A stretch of DNA of 26,801 nt from IMG/VR virus record IMGVR_UViG_3300005664_000064, positions 1 through 26,801 of that record. The stretch is one strand, 5' to 3'. Positions 14,947 to 23,335 of this stretch are shown piece by piece. The stretch's first letter is position 1; each line of letters starts with the position of its first letter. The DNA is from a virus. A program made the position numbers and the translations under genes. The notes under the pieces are model-generated. The model did no database searches and was not told where the DNA came from. It was given only the letters and a program-made list of their open reading frames with translations.

Positions 14947-15507
14947 ATGAGTGCTGTAATCTTCTCTGGAAGTGATGTCAAAACTCTCAAGCAGAACATC
15001 GATCTATTCGGTGTAGTTAAGATCGTGTCTGGATCAATTGACCCAAGCTCAGTAGCAACAAGTGCCCCTAAAGGCTCGATTTACATGAGTACGTCAACAG
15101 GGCTTGTGTATCGAAAGCTTGATGCTGGATCTTCAACCAACTGGCTCCCGATTGGATCTGGAGCAGGTGGAATTGAAGGACAGTTCAAGTACAATGATTA
15201 TTTGATTCCAGGATGTGTGGGCTTTGATTCTCCAGCTGTTATTGTGAATGCGGTCATGTTGTCAGCAGTGACGATCGGTATATTGGACTCTGGTACGTCC
15301 GGATCAAGTGTAATCAAGCTGAATCAGTATCGTGCAGGTGCTTTGATCGATAGTGCTACGGCATCGATTGCAGCTAGTGCTGGAGCGCCGAACACTTCTG
15401 TGGCAGCATTGTCTGGTACGTTAGATCTTCAAAGTTTAGATTTAGTATCCCCTGACATCGTATCGATTGCAGGTGGATCACCTAAAGGTATAGTCGTTCA
15501 ATGGTAA
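14947..15507 (+). CDS. beta-rich virion/fibre-tip protein
   Basis: 186 residues, starting three bases after the previous stop. Contains a small module APKGSIYMSTSTGLVYRKLDAG...NWLPIG (about 40-72), which recurs near the tips or joints of phage fibres, and then a Gly/Ser/Ala-rich beta region. No enzymatic motif or membrane span. Part of the fibre cluster. Confidence 0.6.
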   Translation: MSAVIFSGSDVKTLKQNIDLFGVVKIVSGSIDPSSVATSAPKGSIYMSTSTGLVYRKLDAGSSTNWLPIGSGAGGIEGQFKYNDYLIPGCVGFDSPAVIVNAVMLSAVTIGILDSGTSGSSVIKLNQYRAGALIDSATASIAASAGAPNTSVAALSGTLDLQSLDLVSPDIVSIAGGSPKGIVVQW

Positions 15508-15525
15508 TGAAAGAGGAGAGATTTT

Positions 15526-16059
15526 ATGTCATGTGAAGGAAATTCAACAAATATCGGTGGACTAGATACCAATATCACTGGGACTCAAGTAATGAGTGGT
15601 AAAGCAAGCAGCTCAATTCCTAACGGCGCGCTTGGTGACTTTATTACCTTGTCGGCGCTAGTCAATTCAGGAAATGATCATTTTTTCTACCGTTTACACC
15701 GATTAGATGACGCATCTGGAGACAGTGACGCTTATCAAGTTCCTAATGGATTCAAGTTTCATGTGGTAAAAGTAATTGGATCTAATCCTGGTGTTGCTTT
15801 GAATGTTAGGTTTGGAATCGGGACAGCTACTGCAAGCTTCACTAATTCTAGTGCGACAATTCCTACAGGCGCTAAATGGATGGCAGGATATACGGATTTT
15901 TATCCGTTTCAATTAGCTACACCTTCGGCAGTATCAACATTGTCGGTTGGATCTTGGGACGTTCCACTGGTTTTTGATCAAAACTTATTCCCGTTTGTGC
16001 AATCAACGGGTGGGGCGTCTGTTGCATTTATGATCATCGGCAAACTCATCGCGGTCTAA
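15526..16059 (+). CDS. hypothetical beta-rich virion protein
   Basis: 177 residues; AGGAGA before the ATG. N-terminal part is Ser/Gly/Asn-rich (NIGGLDTNITGTQVMSG), followed by HFFYRLHRLDDASGDSDAYQVPNGFKFHV-type strands (positions about 48-75) and a hydrophobic C-terminal strand. Resembles small jelly-roll virion proteins by composition only; no family recognised. Embedded in the structural block, so likely a particle protein. Confidence 0.55.
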   Translation: MSCEGNSTNIGGLDTNITGTQVMSGKASSSIPNGALGDFITLSALVNSGNDHFFYRLHRLDDASGDSDAYQVPNGFKFHVVKVIGSNPGVALNVRFGIGTATASFTNSSATIPTGAKWMAGYTDFYPFQLATPSAVSTLSVGSWDVPLVFDQNLFPFVQSTGGASVAFMIIGKLIAV

Positions 16060-16072
16060 TTAAGGAGCTGAA

Positions 16073-16597
16073 ATGGCCTATACGACCTTAAGCTTAGGAC
16101 TCACTTTGACGATCCCAACGAATGGGACACGCAACTGGGGTACTACGCTTAAGAACACAACCTGGACCAAGATCAGTTCACATGACCATTCGGGAAGTGG
16201 GAATGGGAATCAGATCAGTAGTACAGGACTGGCTAACTTCAGTGTCACAAGTGCCAAGCTTGCAAAGAATATTGCTCTTTTTCAGAACCCAACTGCTTAT
16301 GTACCAGTCGGTACAACCCAGACGATTGACTTCAATCTAGGGAATAATGAGCTGTTAGATTTAGGTTCTGCAAGTGGGGATGTGACTTTGACACTCTCGA
16401 ATCCACAGGCTGGAGCTTTTTACTTGATGCTAGTGACTCAAGGAGCGACGGCAAGGGATCTGATTTGGCCCGCTAACGTGAAGTGGCCAGGGGCACAGAA
16501 GCCGATCTTGAGCACGGTCAATGGTGCTGTCGATAAGATCATTCTCTATTACAATGGAACGAACTACTATGGAGACTGGGATTTAAATTATTCCTAA
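16073..16597 (+). CDS. fibre-like protein with histidine-rich DHSGSGNG motif
   Basis: 174 residues; AAGGAG precedes the start. N-terminus LGLTLTIPTNGTRNWGTTLKN then TWTKISSHDHSGSGNGNQI (about 31-49) is the motif common in phage tail-fibre and head-fibre proteins, where the HDHSG segment opens a beta-domain. The remainder (LFQNPTAYVPVGTTQTIDFN, LTLSNPQAGAFYLMLV) looks like a small beta-sandwich domain found in such proteins. Structural role on the particle is likely. Confidence 0.65.
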   Translation: MAYTTLSLGLTLTIPTNGTRNWGTTLKNTTWTKISSHDHSGSGNGNQISSTGLANFSVTSAKLAKNIALFQNPTAYVPVGTTQTIDFNLGNNELLDLGSASGDVTLTLSNPQAGAFYLMLVTQGATARDLIWPANVKWPGAQKPILSTVNGAVDKIILYYNGTNYYGDWDLNYS

Positions 16598-16606
16598 GGA
16601 GAAATT

Positions 16607-16855
16607 ATGGCAATCGATCCACTGAGTGCAGGACTAGAAGCAGGTACACAATTACTGGGAAGCTACCTCAATCGTATGGCAGCCAAGAAAGAGAAGCAGC
16701 GAGAACGTGAGTTTGATATCGGCGACAAGCTAGGGACTCAACAAGTGGCTGCTGAAGGTGCTTTGGGACAGAATCAAATGAGTGCGTTTCAATCGCTCAT
16801 GAATAACTATTCAAATACTTTGGGACGTACTGATAACCCATTTGGAAGGCAATAA
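16607..16855 (+). CDS. small internal/neck-region protein
   Basis: 82 residues; AAGGAGA before the start. Begins MAIDPLSAGLEAGTQLLGSYL, an amphipathic Gly/Ala/Leu helix often seen at the start of small internal virion proteins, followed by a charged helix (AAKKEKQREREFDIG) and a Gln/Asn-rich end. No transmembrane span that is long enough. Function unknown. Confidence 0.55.
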   Translation: MAIDPLSAGLEAGTQLLGSYLNRMAAKKEKQREREFDIGDKLGTQQVAAEGALGQNQMSAFQSLMNNYSNTLGRTDNPFGRQ

Positions 16856-16856
16856 T

Positions 16857-17144
16857 ATGAGCGAGATGGAAAAAGAAGAGATGGAAAAAGAATGTTCTCC
16901 ACGTGCCATGGCAAAGATCAAGGAGATCGCATCCGAACTCAAGATGTTGACTGCTGAAGAGAAAATGGACATGCGTCGCGTTCTTGATGACTATTATGGA
17001 GAAGACGAAAGCAATTTTGATCACAAGAATGGTGTACCTGATCAAATGCCTGACACTGAGAAAGCAGCCAAGAAGTCCATGGCCATTGCTATGATGCAGA
17101 AGAAAGCAGCAAAGATGACCGAAGGCGGCGATGCGTCGTATTGA
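16857..17144 (+). CDS. hypothetical charged helical protein
   Basis: 95 residues from the ATG at 16857, seven bases after AAGG; the in-frame TTG at 16842 would itself overlap that ribosome site. Very acidic and basic (MSEMEKEEMEKECSPRAMAK) with a helical core and a Met/Lys-rich tail. It overlaps the adaptor gene by 14 bases and starts directly after the preceding gene. Could be a chaperone or an internal protein; no motif seen. Confidence 0.6.
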   Translation: MSEMEKEEMEKECSPRAMAKIKEIASELKMLTAEEKMDMRRVLDDYYGEDESNFDHKNGVPDQMPDTEKAAKKSMAIAMMQKKAAKMTEGGDASY

Positions 17145-18075
17145 TCTTCTCATCAATGAAGCCAGAGTCGAAACAGATAACAAGTCTTTCACAGAGACTT
17201 CTGGCATCACCGATGAACAGTTCCTACGTTGGGTCAACTCGGCTCAGACGCGCATTCTTTCGTTAGTTCAGCAATCGAGTCCACAAGTATTCTTGAAAGA
17301 GACCGTCATCGATGTAGCAGCGAACCAAGAAGAGGTTCCAGTCCCAGACGATGTCTTCATGGGTACTCGCATTCTACTGGCTGAATACAAGACCACAAGT
17401 GACTCACAGTTCTTTCGACAGCTGAAGCATGGCTCTCCTCATGAGAGAATTAATACACTAGGTAGTGTGCCATCGTTCTATATTCGGCTAGACAACCGAT
17501 TCTTGCTACAACCGAAGCCACAGTCATCGGGGAAGCTCAGATTGTTAAGACAACGCATCTTGCCTCGTCTCGACATCCGACGTGGAACGATCTCTCAAGT
17601 GACTCTCGATACAGTGAACCGCACGATTACATCACTCACGTTTGATAACACCATTCCGATCTCTGCTACTGCCATGAATGCAGAAGGGTATATTTGCATC
17701 GTAGACAAGAATGGCATCATTCAGATGAAGGCTATCCCGATTGATAACGTAGATGAGGCAAGCGGCGTAGTGACTGTGTCTGCTGGCTTTGTCTATGAAG
17801 AGGGCGAAACGATTGCTGTAGGGGATTTTGGAGTGGCTGGGGTCTATTCGACGACTAACTCTGAGCTGAACAATATCTCAGAACGCTACTTGGTTGAATA
17901 TATGATCTGGAAGCTTGAGAAGAGAGATGCGAACGATAGCTCTCAAGAATTAAATCAGGAGCTGAAGGATATCGAGCAAGAGATTCAGGACAGCTATGCC
18001 ATGGGCGAAGCAGATGTCGAGTTCCCTGCTATTTTGGATTCTAACTACATAGGTAATTCAGGCTGGGGGTATTGA
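17131..18075 (+). CDS. head-tail adaptor (neck) protein, tail-tubular-A / gp4-like
   Basis: 314 residues. Helical N-terminus (MRRIDLLINEARVETDN, DEQFLRWVNSAQTRILSLV) is the type seen in adaptors that dock under the portal. A central segment (RINTLGSVPSFYIRLDNRFLLQPKP) with a Pro/Tyr pattern and a beta-rich insertion (about 145-235) lead to a C-terminal helix (YLVEYMIWKLEKRDAND). In place and pattern this matches T7 gp11-like or P22 gp4-like adaptors, which seal the portal and receive the nozzle. The next gene is the nozzle candidate, which fits. Precise family is uncertain. Confidence 0.65.
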   Translation: MRRIDLLINEARVETDNKSFTETSGITDEQFLRWVNSAQTRILSLVQQSSPQVFLKETVIDVAANQEEVPVPDDVFMGTRILLAEYKTTSDSQFFRQLKHGSPHERINTLGSVPSFYIRLDNRFLLQPKPQSSGKLRLLRQRILPRLDIRRGTISQVTLDTVNRTITSLTFDNTIPISATAMNAEGYICIVDKNGIIQMKAIPIDNVDEASGVVTVSAGFVYEEGETIAVGDFGVAGVYSTTNSELNNISERYLVEYMIWKLEKRDANDSSQELNQELKDIEQEIQDSYAMGEADVEFPAILDSNYIGNSGWGY

Positions 18076-18078
18076 CCC

Positions 18079-20583
18079 ATGCTGCTCAAGAAGACTTATC
18101 AACATCATAGCGGTGTAGACCGCAAAAGCTCTGACCTATTTAGACCCGAAACGTATGCAGAAGACATGCGGAACGCTGAATATTCTCCGACTGGAGCAAT
18201 CGTCAAGCGTGTAGGCTACCAGATGCATGCTGCTGATGCGGGAGGGTATGGGCTATTCACTTATCGGAAAGCTGATCCAGTCACTGGAGACATTACAGAG
18301 CATGTCGTCACTGTAGATCAGAACTTATATAATCTTTTACAGTCCACTATTACAGTGGTTTATTCTGGAATCAATCCGAGTGCATCGATCAATATCTTTT
18401 TGGACTCAGTCACTCGTACTTATAAGTGCCAGATGATGGAAGGGATCAATACGGTTCTCGACTATGATCTAGGCACAGGCTTTGATGAAGCAAGTCCGAT
18501 CACGTTAGCTAATCTCAAGACTCAGATCGATGCAGTGACTAACTTTGCTGCTACCATTTCAGGGAGTACAAGCGTACCAGCAGCGTTCTTGAAAGTGACC
18601 AAGGACTTTGATCTGTTTACATCAAACTTCACTGGCATCGCAAAATCATGGGAGCAAGTGTATTCCCCGATCAGTAATCCTTTGGCAGCCTACTATGCGA
18701 ACCGAAATAATCCAGATGCTGAGAACGTGTCATCGATTGCTGTTGAGAACTGTCAGTATTTTGGCTCTGGCTTCAATGAGACCTACAAGTATGACGGTCA
18801 TGCATTCTATCGAGCGGGCCTTCCCATCCCTTCAGCTCCAACCGTGGTTCTGGTGGGTGGAGGTTCAATTACTGGATCGAATTATGTTCATGTAATCCAG
18901 TACGCATTTTACGATGCTGCTGGGAATATTCGGGAAAGTAATATCGCAGTCAGCACTCCCCCTCTCAATGCGGCTGCTGAGAGCTTTGACATCACGATTC
19001 CAAACGTAGTGTCGGGGTCTGGGTTCTATGTGAATGGTGCAATTGTGAATGGGGCTCAAGTCAGTGTCACGACCTTGACGGTGGATTCTGGGCATACCAT
19101 GCAAGTAGGGGATATCGCATATTTCTACGATCAAGTGTCTGCGAGTTATGTCAGACGTGAAGTGACTGCACGTGCGGCGACAACTATCACGATTGCAGGG
19201 GCTGCTGTGACGGTTGCAGATAACGATGTCGTGAGTTCAAACTTTACTATTCGAGTATTTAGATCAGTCAGTAGTGGAGCTGCTCCTGATGCATTCTATC
19301 TACTCGATGAGATTCCCAACAATCCTTTTGTTGCTACTCAGACACTCAATGACGATACAATAGACGCTAACCTAGGAGAGCAGCTTGTTCCTCCAGCTAC
19401 GGACCGCTCCCCTCCGCCCAAAGGACGCTACTTGAGTCAATGGAATGGCATCATGTTGATCGGAGGCATTCCGGATGCACCTTATGATCTTGCTTATTCT
19501 GATGTGGACTCTTGTGAGTATTTTCCAGCCGATACTAATCGATTCCTTATTGAGACGGGTAATGGAGATAAGATTGTAGGCATCGGAGCCAATAACGAAG
19601 TCTTTACAGTCCATGGGGATAGCTCTTTTACAGTACTCTCAGGAGATATCTTGTCTGGGCAAGTTCGGATTGAAGTCAAAGCCAGAGACTCGGGATGTAC
19701 TGCACATGCTTCCATTCAAGATCTAGATGGGGCACTTGTCTGGTCATCTCCGCGTGGCCCTCGATATTCTCAAGGTGGGCAAGTCCCCTTGCCTTTGGGG
19801 GCAGCAGTCACTGAACAGCGTCAAGAGACATCCAGTCGGATTGACCCTGAGTTTAATAATGATGGACTTCAGCCAGTTGAAAAATTGAAATTCAAGCGTG
19901 CTGTTGGATTCACTGATAACAAAACTCAAAGATATTACCTTTATATCCCAGCAGAGGACCAAGTAACTGGGCAGGTCTATGCGGATGAGTTCACTAAGAT
20001 CTATGTCTATGACAAAACGAGAGACGCATGGTTGATCTGGAATAATCAGAACATGGCGGGTGGAATAGCTGTTCAAGGAGATGAGTTTTTCTTCTCTGAA
20101 CGTAGATACTCAGCTTTTGAAGCAGATGTTGTCTCTTGTATGTATCGTCGAATGAATCTGAATGATGACTTTGACTATGCAGACAACCTGACATCGATTG
20201 ACTTTGATTACATGCCACAATGGGACTTTCTTGGGGAAGCATCCATTCTCAAGAAGCCCTTGAATTTGAGAGTGTTCTCTGTGGAAGATCTTGCAGTAGG
20301 AGAATTCACTTTGACGATTGAGCATGAAGTAAACTTTCAAAAGAATGGTGCTGTATCGACCTTTGACATGCTTCTCTATTCGAGCGGGTACGGCGTTCAG
20401 CCCTACGGGACAGACCCCTATGGATCTCCTTCAGATGCGGCAGCAACGCATCCACTAGCGCGGGATCGAATTTATTCTACACGCCCACGGTTCAAGAACA
20501 ACGTCATCCATAACAATGTAGTGATTACAGGCTGGGAAGTGGAGTTTTCAACTCCGTACAGGCCGGAATTCAAACCGTTATGA
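18079..20583 (+). CDS. tail nozzle / tail-tubular-B-like protein
   Basis: 834 residues, beta-rich, with no membrane span. N-terminus MLLKKTYQHHSGVDRKSSDL and the YSPTGAIVKRVGYQMHA segment are typical of nozzle proteins (T7 gp12, P22 gp10 type), which form the tube through which DNA leaves. Residues about 435-580 contain WNGIMLIGGIPDAPYDLAYS, GIGANNEVFTVHGDSSFTVL and DLDGALVWSSPRGPRYS, repeating propeller-like blades. GGGGG lies upstream. It directly follows the adaptor gene, the same order as in T7 and P22-like phages. Length fits (about 750-850). The exact homology needs a profile search. Confidence 0.7.
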   Translation: MLLKKTYQHHSGVDRKSSDLFRPETYAEDMRNAEYSPTGAIVKRVGYQMHAADAGGYGLFTYRKADPVTGDITEHVVTVDQNLYNLLQSTITVVYSGINPSASINIFLDSVTRTYKCQMMEGINTVLDYDLGTGFDEASPITLANLKTQIDAVTNFAATISGSTSVPAAFLKVTKDFDLFTSNFTGIAKSWEQVYSPISNPLAAYYANRNNPDAENVSSIAVENCQYFGSGFNETYKYDGHAFYRAGLPIPSAPTVVLVGGGSITGSNYVHVIQYAFYDAAGNIRESNIAVSTPPLNAAAESFDITIPNVVSGSGFYVNGAIVNGAQVSVTTLTVDSGHTMQVGDIAYFYDQVSASYVRREVTARAATTITIAGAAVTVADNDVVSSNFTIRVFRSVSSGAAPDAFYLLDEIPNNPFVATQTLNDDTIDANLGEQLVPPATDRSPPPKGRYLSQWNGIMLIGGIPDAPYDLAYSDVDSCEYFPADTNRFLIETGNGDKIVGIGANNEVFTVHGDSSFTVLSGDILSGQVRIEVKARDSGCTAHASIQDLDGALVWSSPRGPRYSQGGQVPLPLGAAVTEQRQETSSRIDPEFNNDGLQPVEKLKFKRAVGFTDNKTQRYYLYIPAEDQVTGQVYADEFTKIYVYDKTRDAWLIWNNQNMAGGIAVQGDEFFFSERRYSAFEADVVSCMYRRMNLNDDFDYADNLTSIDFDYMPQWDFLGEASILKKPLNLRVFSVEDLAVGEFTLTIEHEVNFQKNGAVSTFDMLLYSSGYGVQPYGTDPYGSPSDAAATHPLARDRIYSTRPRFKNNVIHNNVVITGWEVEFSTPYRPEFKPL

Positions 20584-20945
20584 GGTTCGGGGCACTGAAG
20601 GAGTTCAAAAAAGATTTATCAACGATGACGATAGACAGCTTGAGTGACTATCTCATGCATGAGTTAGCAGCCACCTTGAGAGAACTCAGAGCCGGATTGA
20701 ATCGGTTGACCTTTGGAGATAACTTTGAAAGCTTCTCTGAGTCGTTTGTCATTGCACCATTGACAGAGATTACGATTCGGAATCAATTCAGGACATTCAT
20801 TCCGTCCATGTACTTGATCACTATGTCAGATGAGGGGGGGCTATCGGTATGCAAGGGCACAACAGTTTGGACGATGGACCTCCTCTACCTAAAAAACACC
20901 TCCGCAACTCTCGACGCAAGAGTCACAGTCCTGTTCTTGAAGTAA
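20580..20945 (+). CDS. tail-associated small protein
   Basis: 121 residues, starting at an ATGA overlap with the nozzle gene. Helical N-terminus (LSDYLMHELAATLRELRAGLNRL) then FGDNFESF and a C-terminal beta part (IPSMYLITMSDEGG, MDLLYLKNTSATLDARVTVLFLK). The arrangement LRELRxGLxxLxFxDNF plus a terminal VTVLFLK strand is one I recognise in phage proteins next to the nozzle, but without a known function. Its last 97 bases overlap the next gene. Confidence 0.65.
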   Translation: MRFGALKEFKKDLSTMTIDSLSDYLMHELAATLRELRAGLNRLTFGDNFESFSESFVIAPLTEITIRNQFRTFIPSMYLITMSDEGGLSVCKGTTVWTMDLLYLKNTSATLDARVTVLFLK

Positions 20946-21409
20946 TTGAAGTTAAGTCTACAGACCCTCGATTCTCTGAATATCTAGGACTCCTTTGGGA
21001 AGCTATTTATTACATCAATGGGGATGACCTGAATGGAGAAAAACGCCTTCAGATCGGAGAAGCAACCTACATAGTCCCTGAGATTGAAGAGGTGTTTCAC
21101 GACTATATCGCTCAAGGTCATCGAATCCATGTAGCTCTTCATGGGAATGAAGCAGTTGGACTCATGGTGTTCAGTCATGTTTTTCCAGGACTCGCTAGTA
21201 TTCGGTTTTGTTATGCAGTAGAATCAAAAATAAGCTCTCATGTGGGTAAAGGACTGATTGAGTCAATACCTGGAATACGTGCTCTTTTGTTTCAGACGCG
21301 TAAAGAAAAACCTCCGCTTGAGCTGCTGAAAATCATTAGAAAATATGAGGCTGTCTTGCTGGACGAACTGGAAAAATTCCACGTCTGGTACATGCCTTGG
21401 AGGGTCTGA
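20849..21409 (+). CDS. possible GNAT-fold (N-acetyltransferase-like) protein
   Basis: 186 residues; starts inside the previous gene but with a strong GAGGGGGG site eight bases upstream. The first 33 residues are basic and come from the overlap. The segment HVALHGNEAVGLMVFSHVFPG (about 94-114), with a strand-turn-strand ending in G-L-M-V-F, resembles the central strand pair of GNAT acetyltransferases, and acetyltransferase-like proteins are often encoded next to podovirus tail genes. The acetyl-CoA pyrophosphate loop (Q/R-x-x-G-x-G/A) is not obvious; HVGKGLIES (about 131-139) could be a reduced version. So it may be an inactive structural relative or something else. Confidence 0.45.
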   Translation: MQGHNSLDDGPPLPKKHLRNSRRKSHSPVLEVIEVKSTDPRFSEYLGLLWEAIYYINGDDLNGEKRLQIGEATYIVPEIEEVFHDYIAQGHRIHVALHGNEAVGLMVFSHVFPGLASIRFCYAVESKISSHVGKGLIESIPGIRALLFQTRKEKPPLELLKIIRKYEAVLLDELEKFHVWYMPWRV

Positions 21410-21410
21410 C

Positions 21411-22226
21411 ATGGCAATGAATCCCATACTCAAACGTGGCTTGATGTACTCAAACCCATTCTCTGGAGCACTCCAACAAGCGAAAGACGTTCAAAAGATC
21501 ACGGGTGGAAAAATTGATCTGGTTCCAGACTTTCTAGACAAGAAAGTATTTGGCGCTGAGGGTGCTCAAGGAGGGATGCAAGGTGCTCCTGCTCAAGCAT
21601 CCTTTCAGGATCGTCTAGCAGCTGTGCAAGCAGCAAGGAATAAGGATCTGGAAGCAGGGCGAGCACGTGGGCAGGAGATGTTCGCTCAAGGATCTCTCGG
21701 ACGGGTGGAAGAGGGACGAGCCAAAGAGATTGCAGATATCATTGCGGAACGTCAAAAGAGATCAAAGGGCTATACTCCTGAAGAGCTACAAGCCTATCGA
21801 GAACAGAACCAAAAAGAGATTCAAAGATCAGGACAGTCAGCCCAACGTCAACAGCAGATGGCTTTGGCAAGAAGCGGAGTCCGTGGAGCAGCAGCAGCAG
21901 CGCAACAAGCTGCTCTTTTGAGATCCCAGCAAGGGCAGATGGCTCAGAATGAGCGTGACCTGTACTTGAATCAGATTCAGCGCAGAGACGCAGCTCTCCA
22001 AGCGTTGGAAGGTTCAACCAATACTGCACGTCAAGAAGAGCTACAAAGACAGACTTTCAACTTCGGTCAACTCGGCAAAGAGAAGTCGCTCCAGCTTGCA
22101 ACCGAACTGGGTTATGGCGGCTTAGGAGCTGGAGAACGCTCGGCCATTATGCAATCTCAAGCTGCTGAGAACGCTGCTGATAAGCAAAATGCACTCGTTA
22201 AGAGTCAATCTTCAGGGAAGAAATAA
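21411..22226 (+). CDS. internal virion protein, Ala/Gln-rich
   Basis: 271 residues from the ATG at 21411, with GGAGGG six bases before it (the frame extends upstream but that part is a shadow). Starts MAMNPILKRGLMYSNPFSG, then PDFLDKKVFGAEGAQGG; residues about 70-215 are an Ala/Gln/Arg-rich helix with coiled-coil spacing. Low hydrophobicity overall and a run of alanines near residue 160. Internal/ejection proteins of podoviruses often have this composition and sit after the nozzle genes. No enzyme domain. Confidence 0.6.
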   Translation: MAMNPILKRGLMYSNPFSGALQQAKDVQKITGGKIDLVPDFLDKKVFGAEGAQGGMQGAPAQASFQDRLAAVQAARNKDLEAGRARGQEMFAQGSLGRVEEGRAKEIADIIAERQKRSKGYTPEELQAYREQNQKEIQRSGQSAQRQQQMALARSGVRGAAAAAQQAALLRSQQGQMAQNERDLYLNQIQRRDAALQALEGSTNTARQEELQRQTFNFGQLGKEKSLQLATELGYGGLGAGERSAIMQSQAAENAADKQNALVKSQSSGKK

Positions 22227-22234
22227 GGTGATTC

Positions 22235-23335
22235 ATGAATGATATGAGTTTTGACGATGACAAAGATCTATTTAAAAAGTCCTTAGCTAAACAAACTGGA
22301 TTCAAAGCTAAGGAGATTCAAGACAACGACATTAAAGAAGTGGGCAAGGCTGTGCAAGCCACTCCTGAAGTAATGAAGTCTGGAGTAGATCCACAAGGCT
22401 TAACTCCTTCACAGATCAATGAAGCTCAAGGCGATGCACCGAAAAAGATGAGTGCTGAGGATGAAGATCGTCAACAAAAGATGTATCAAGTCTTGCTAGC
22501 CACGTTGCCTACTCTCGTAGGTGCTGCCTTAGGTGGAACAGCTGGAGCTGCATCAGGAGCTGAAGCCAGTCACGCAACCTTAGGACGTGAAAGAGCGTTA
22601 GGAGAGCGTCAAAAAGATCAGTCGTTAGCTGAAGCCAAGGAACAGCGTCTCTATGCTCAGCAAGAGAAGCTTCGTCAAGAGCAGTTTTTGCAACAGTCTC
22701 GGATTGCACAGATGAGTGACGATCGTGCACGTGAACTTCAGAAAGAGCGCCTAGCTGCTGAAAAACAGATTGCTGGAATGCGTATCGATGCCAAAGGCGA
22801 TGCAGCTGGAAAGCCCATTGCTGGAGATCAAGCTAAGTCGTTAGAAGAGATTGCAAGTTCAGGTGCTGCTCTAGATGATCTCAAGAAAATGATTCAAGAC
22901 AACCCTGAGTCGTTTGGCCCTGTCGTTGGTCAAATGAAGTATGTCCCTTATGCCAATAAAGCTAAGTCTCTTGATGCACAGATCGGAATCATTGCCCAAA
23001 ACATCGGCAAGAGTTTAGAAGGTGGAAAGCTCACCGATCAAGATATCATTCGGTATCGTTCGATGCTTCCACAATTGACTGATCCACCTGAGCTTGCTGT
23101 TCAAAAGCTAGATAATGTTCAACGTATGCTGAGCCAACGACAAGCAGCAACCTATGACACATTGTTAAGAGCTGGATACAATGTCAGAGGTTTTGAGCCA
23201 AAAGCAATGCCTGGTCCAAAAGCAGCCCCCATGATTCAAGGGGGGGGTAATGCTGCCATCGCTGGTCCTGCTCCTGCTCCAGACTTTGATTCGATGAGTG
23301 AAGCAGAACTCAAAAAGTACTTAGGTGGACAGTAA
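22235..23335 (+). CDS. internal/ejection virion protein
   Basis: 366 residues. Residues about 87-115 are a small-residue hydrophobic stretch (LLATLPTLVGAALGGTAGAASGAE), able to insert into or associate with membranes, followed by a long charged coiled coil (REQFLQ-type, about 120-185), then a folded C-terminal half. This mix is typical of proteins packed in the head and injected with the DNA. It shares a stop/start overlap (TAATG) with the next, much larger gene, so the two are coexpressed and probably work together. Confidence 0.6.
   Translation: MNDMSFDDDKDLFKKSLAKQTGFKAKEIQDNDIKEVGKAVQATPEVMKSGVDPQGLTPSQINEAQGDAPKKMSAEDEDRQQKMYQVLLATLPTLVGAALGGTAGAASGAEASHATLGRERALGERQKDQSLAEAKEQRLYAQQEKLRQEQFLQQSRIAQMSDDRARELQKERLAAEKQIAGMRIDAKGDAAGKPIAGDQAKSLEEIASSGAALDDLKKMIQDNPESFGPVVGQMKYVPYANKAKSLDAQIGIIAQNIGKSLEGGKLTDQDIIRYRSMLPQLTDPPELAVQKLDNVQRMLSQRQAATYDTLLRAGYNVRGFEPKAMPGPKAAPMIQGGGNAAIAGPAPAPDFDSMSEAELKKYLGGQ

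Noticed and set aside
23236-23246. G-run in the ejection gene as a frameshift site
   Set aside because: The frame continues cleanly through it with sensible protein on both sides, and no alternative frame gives a useful product.
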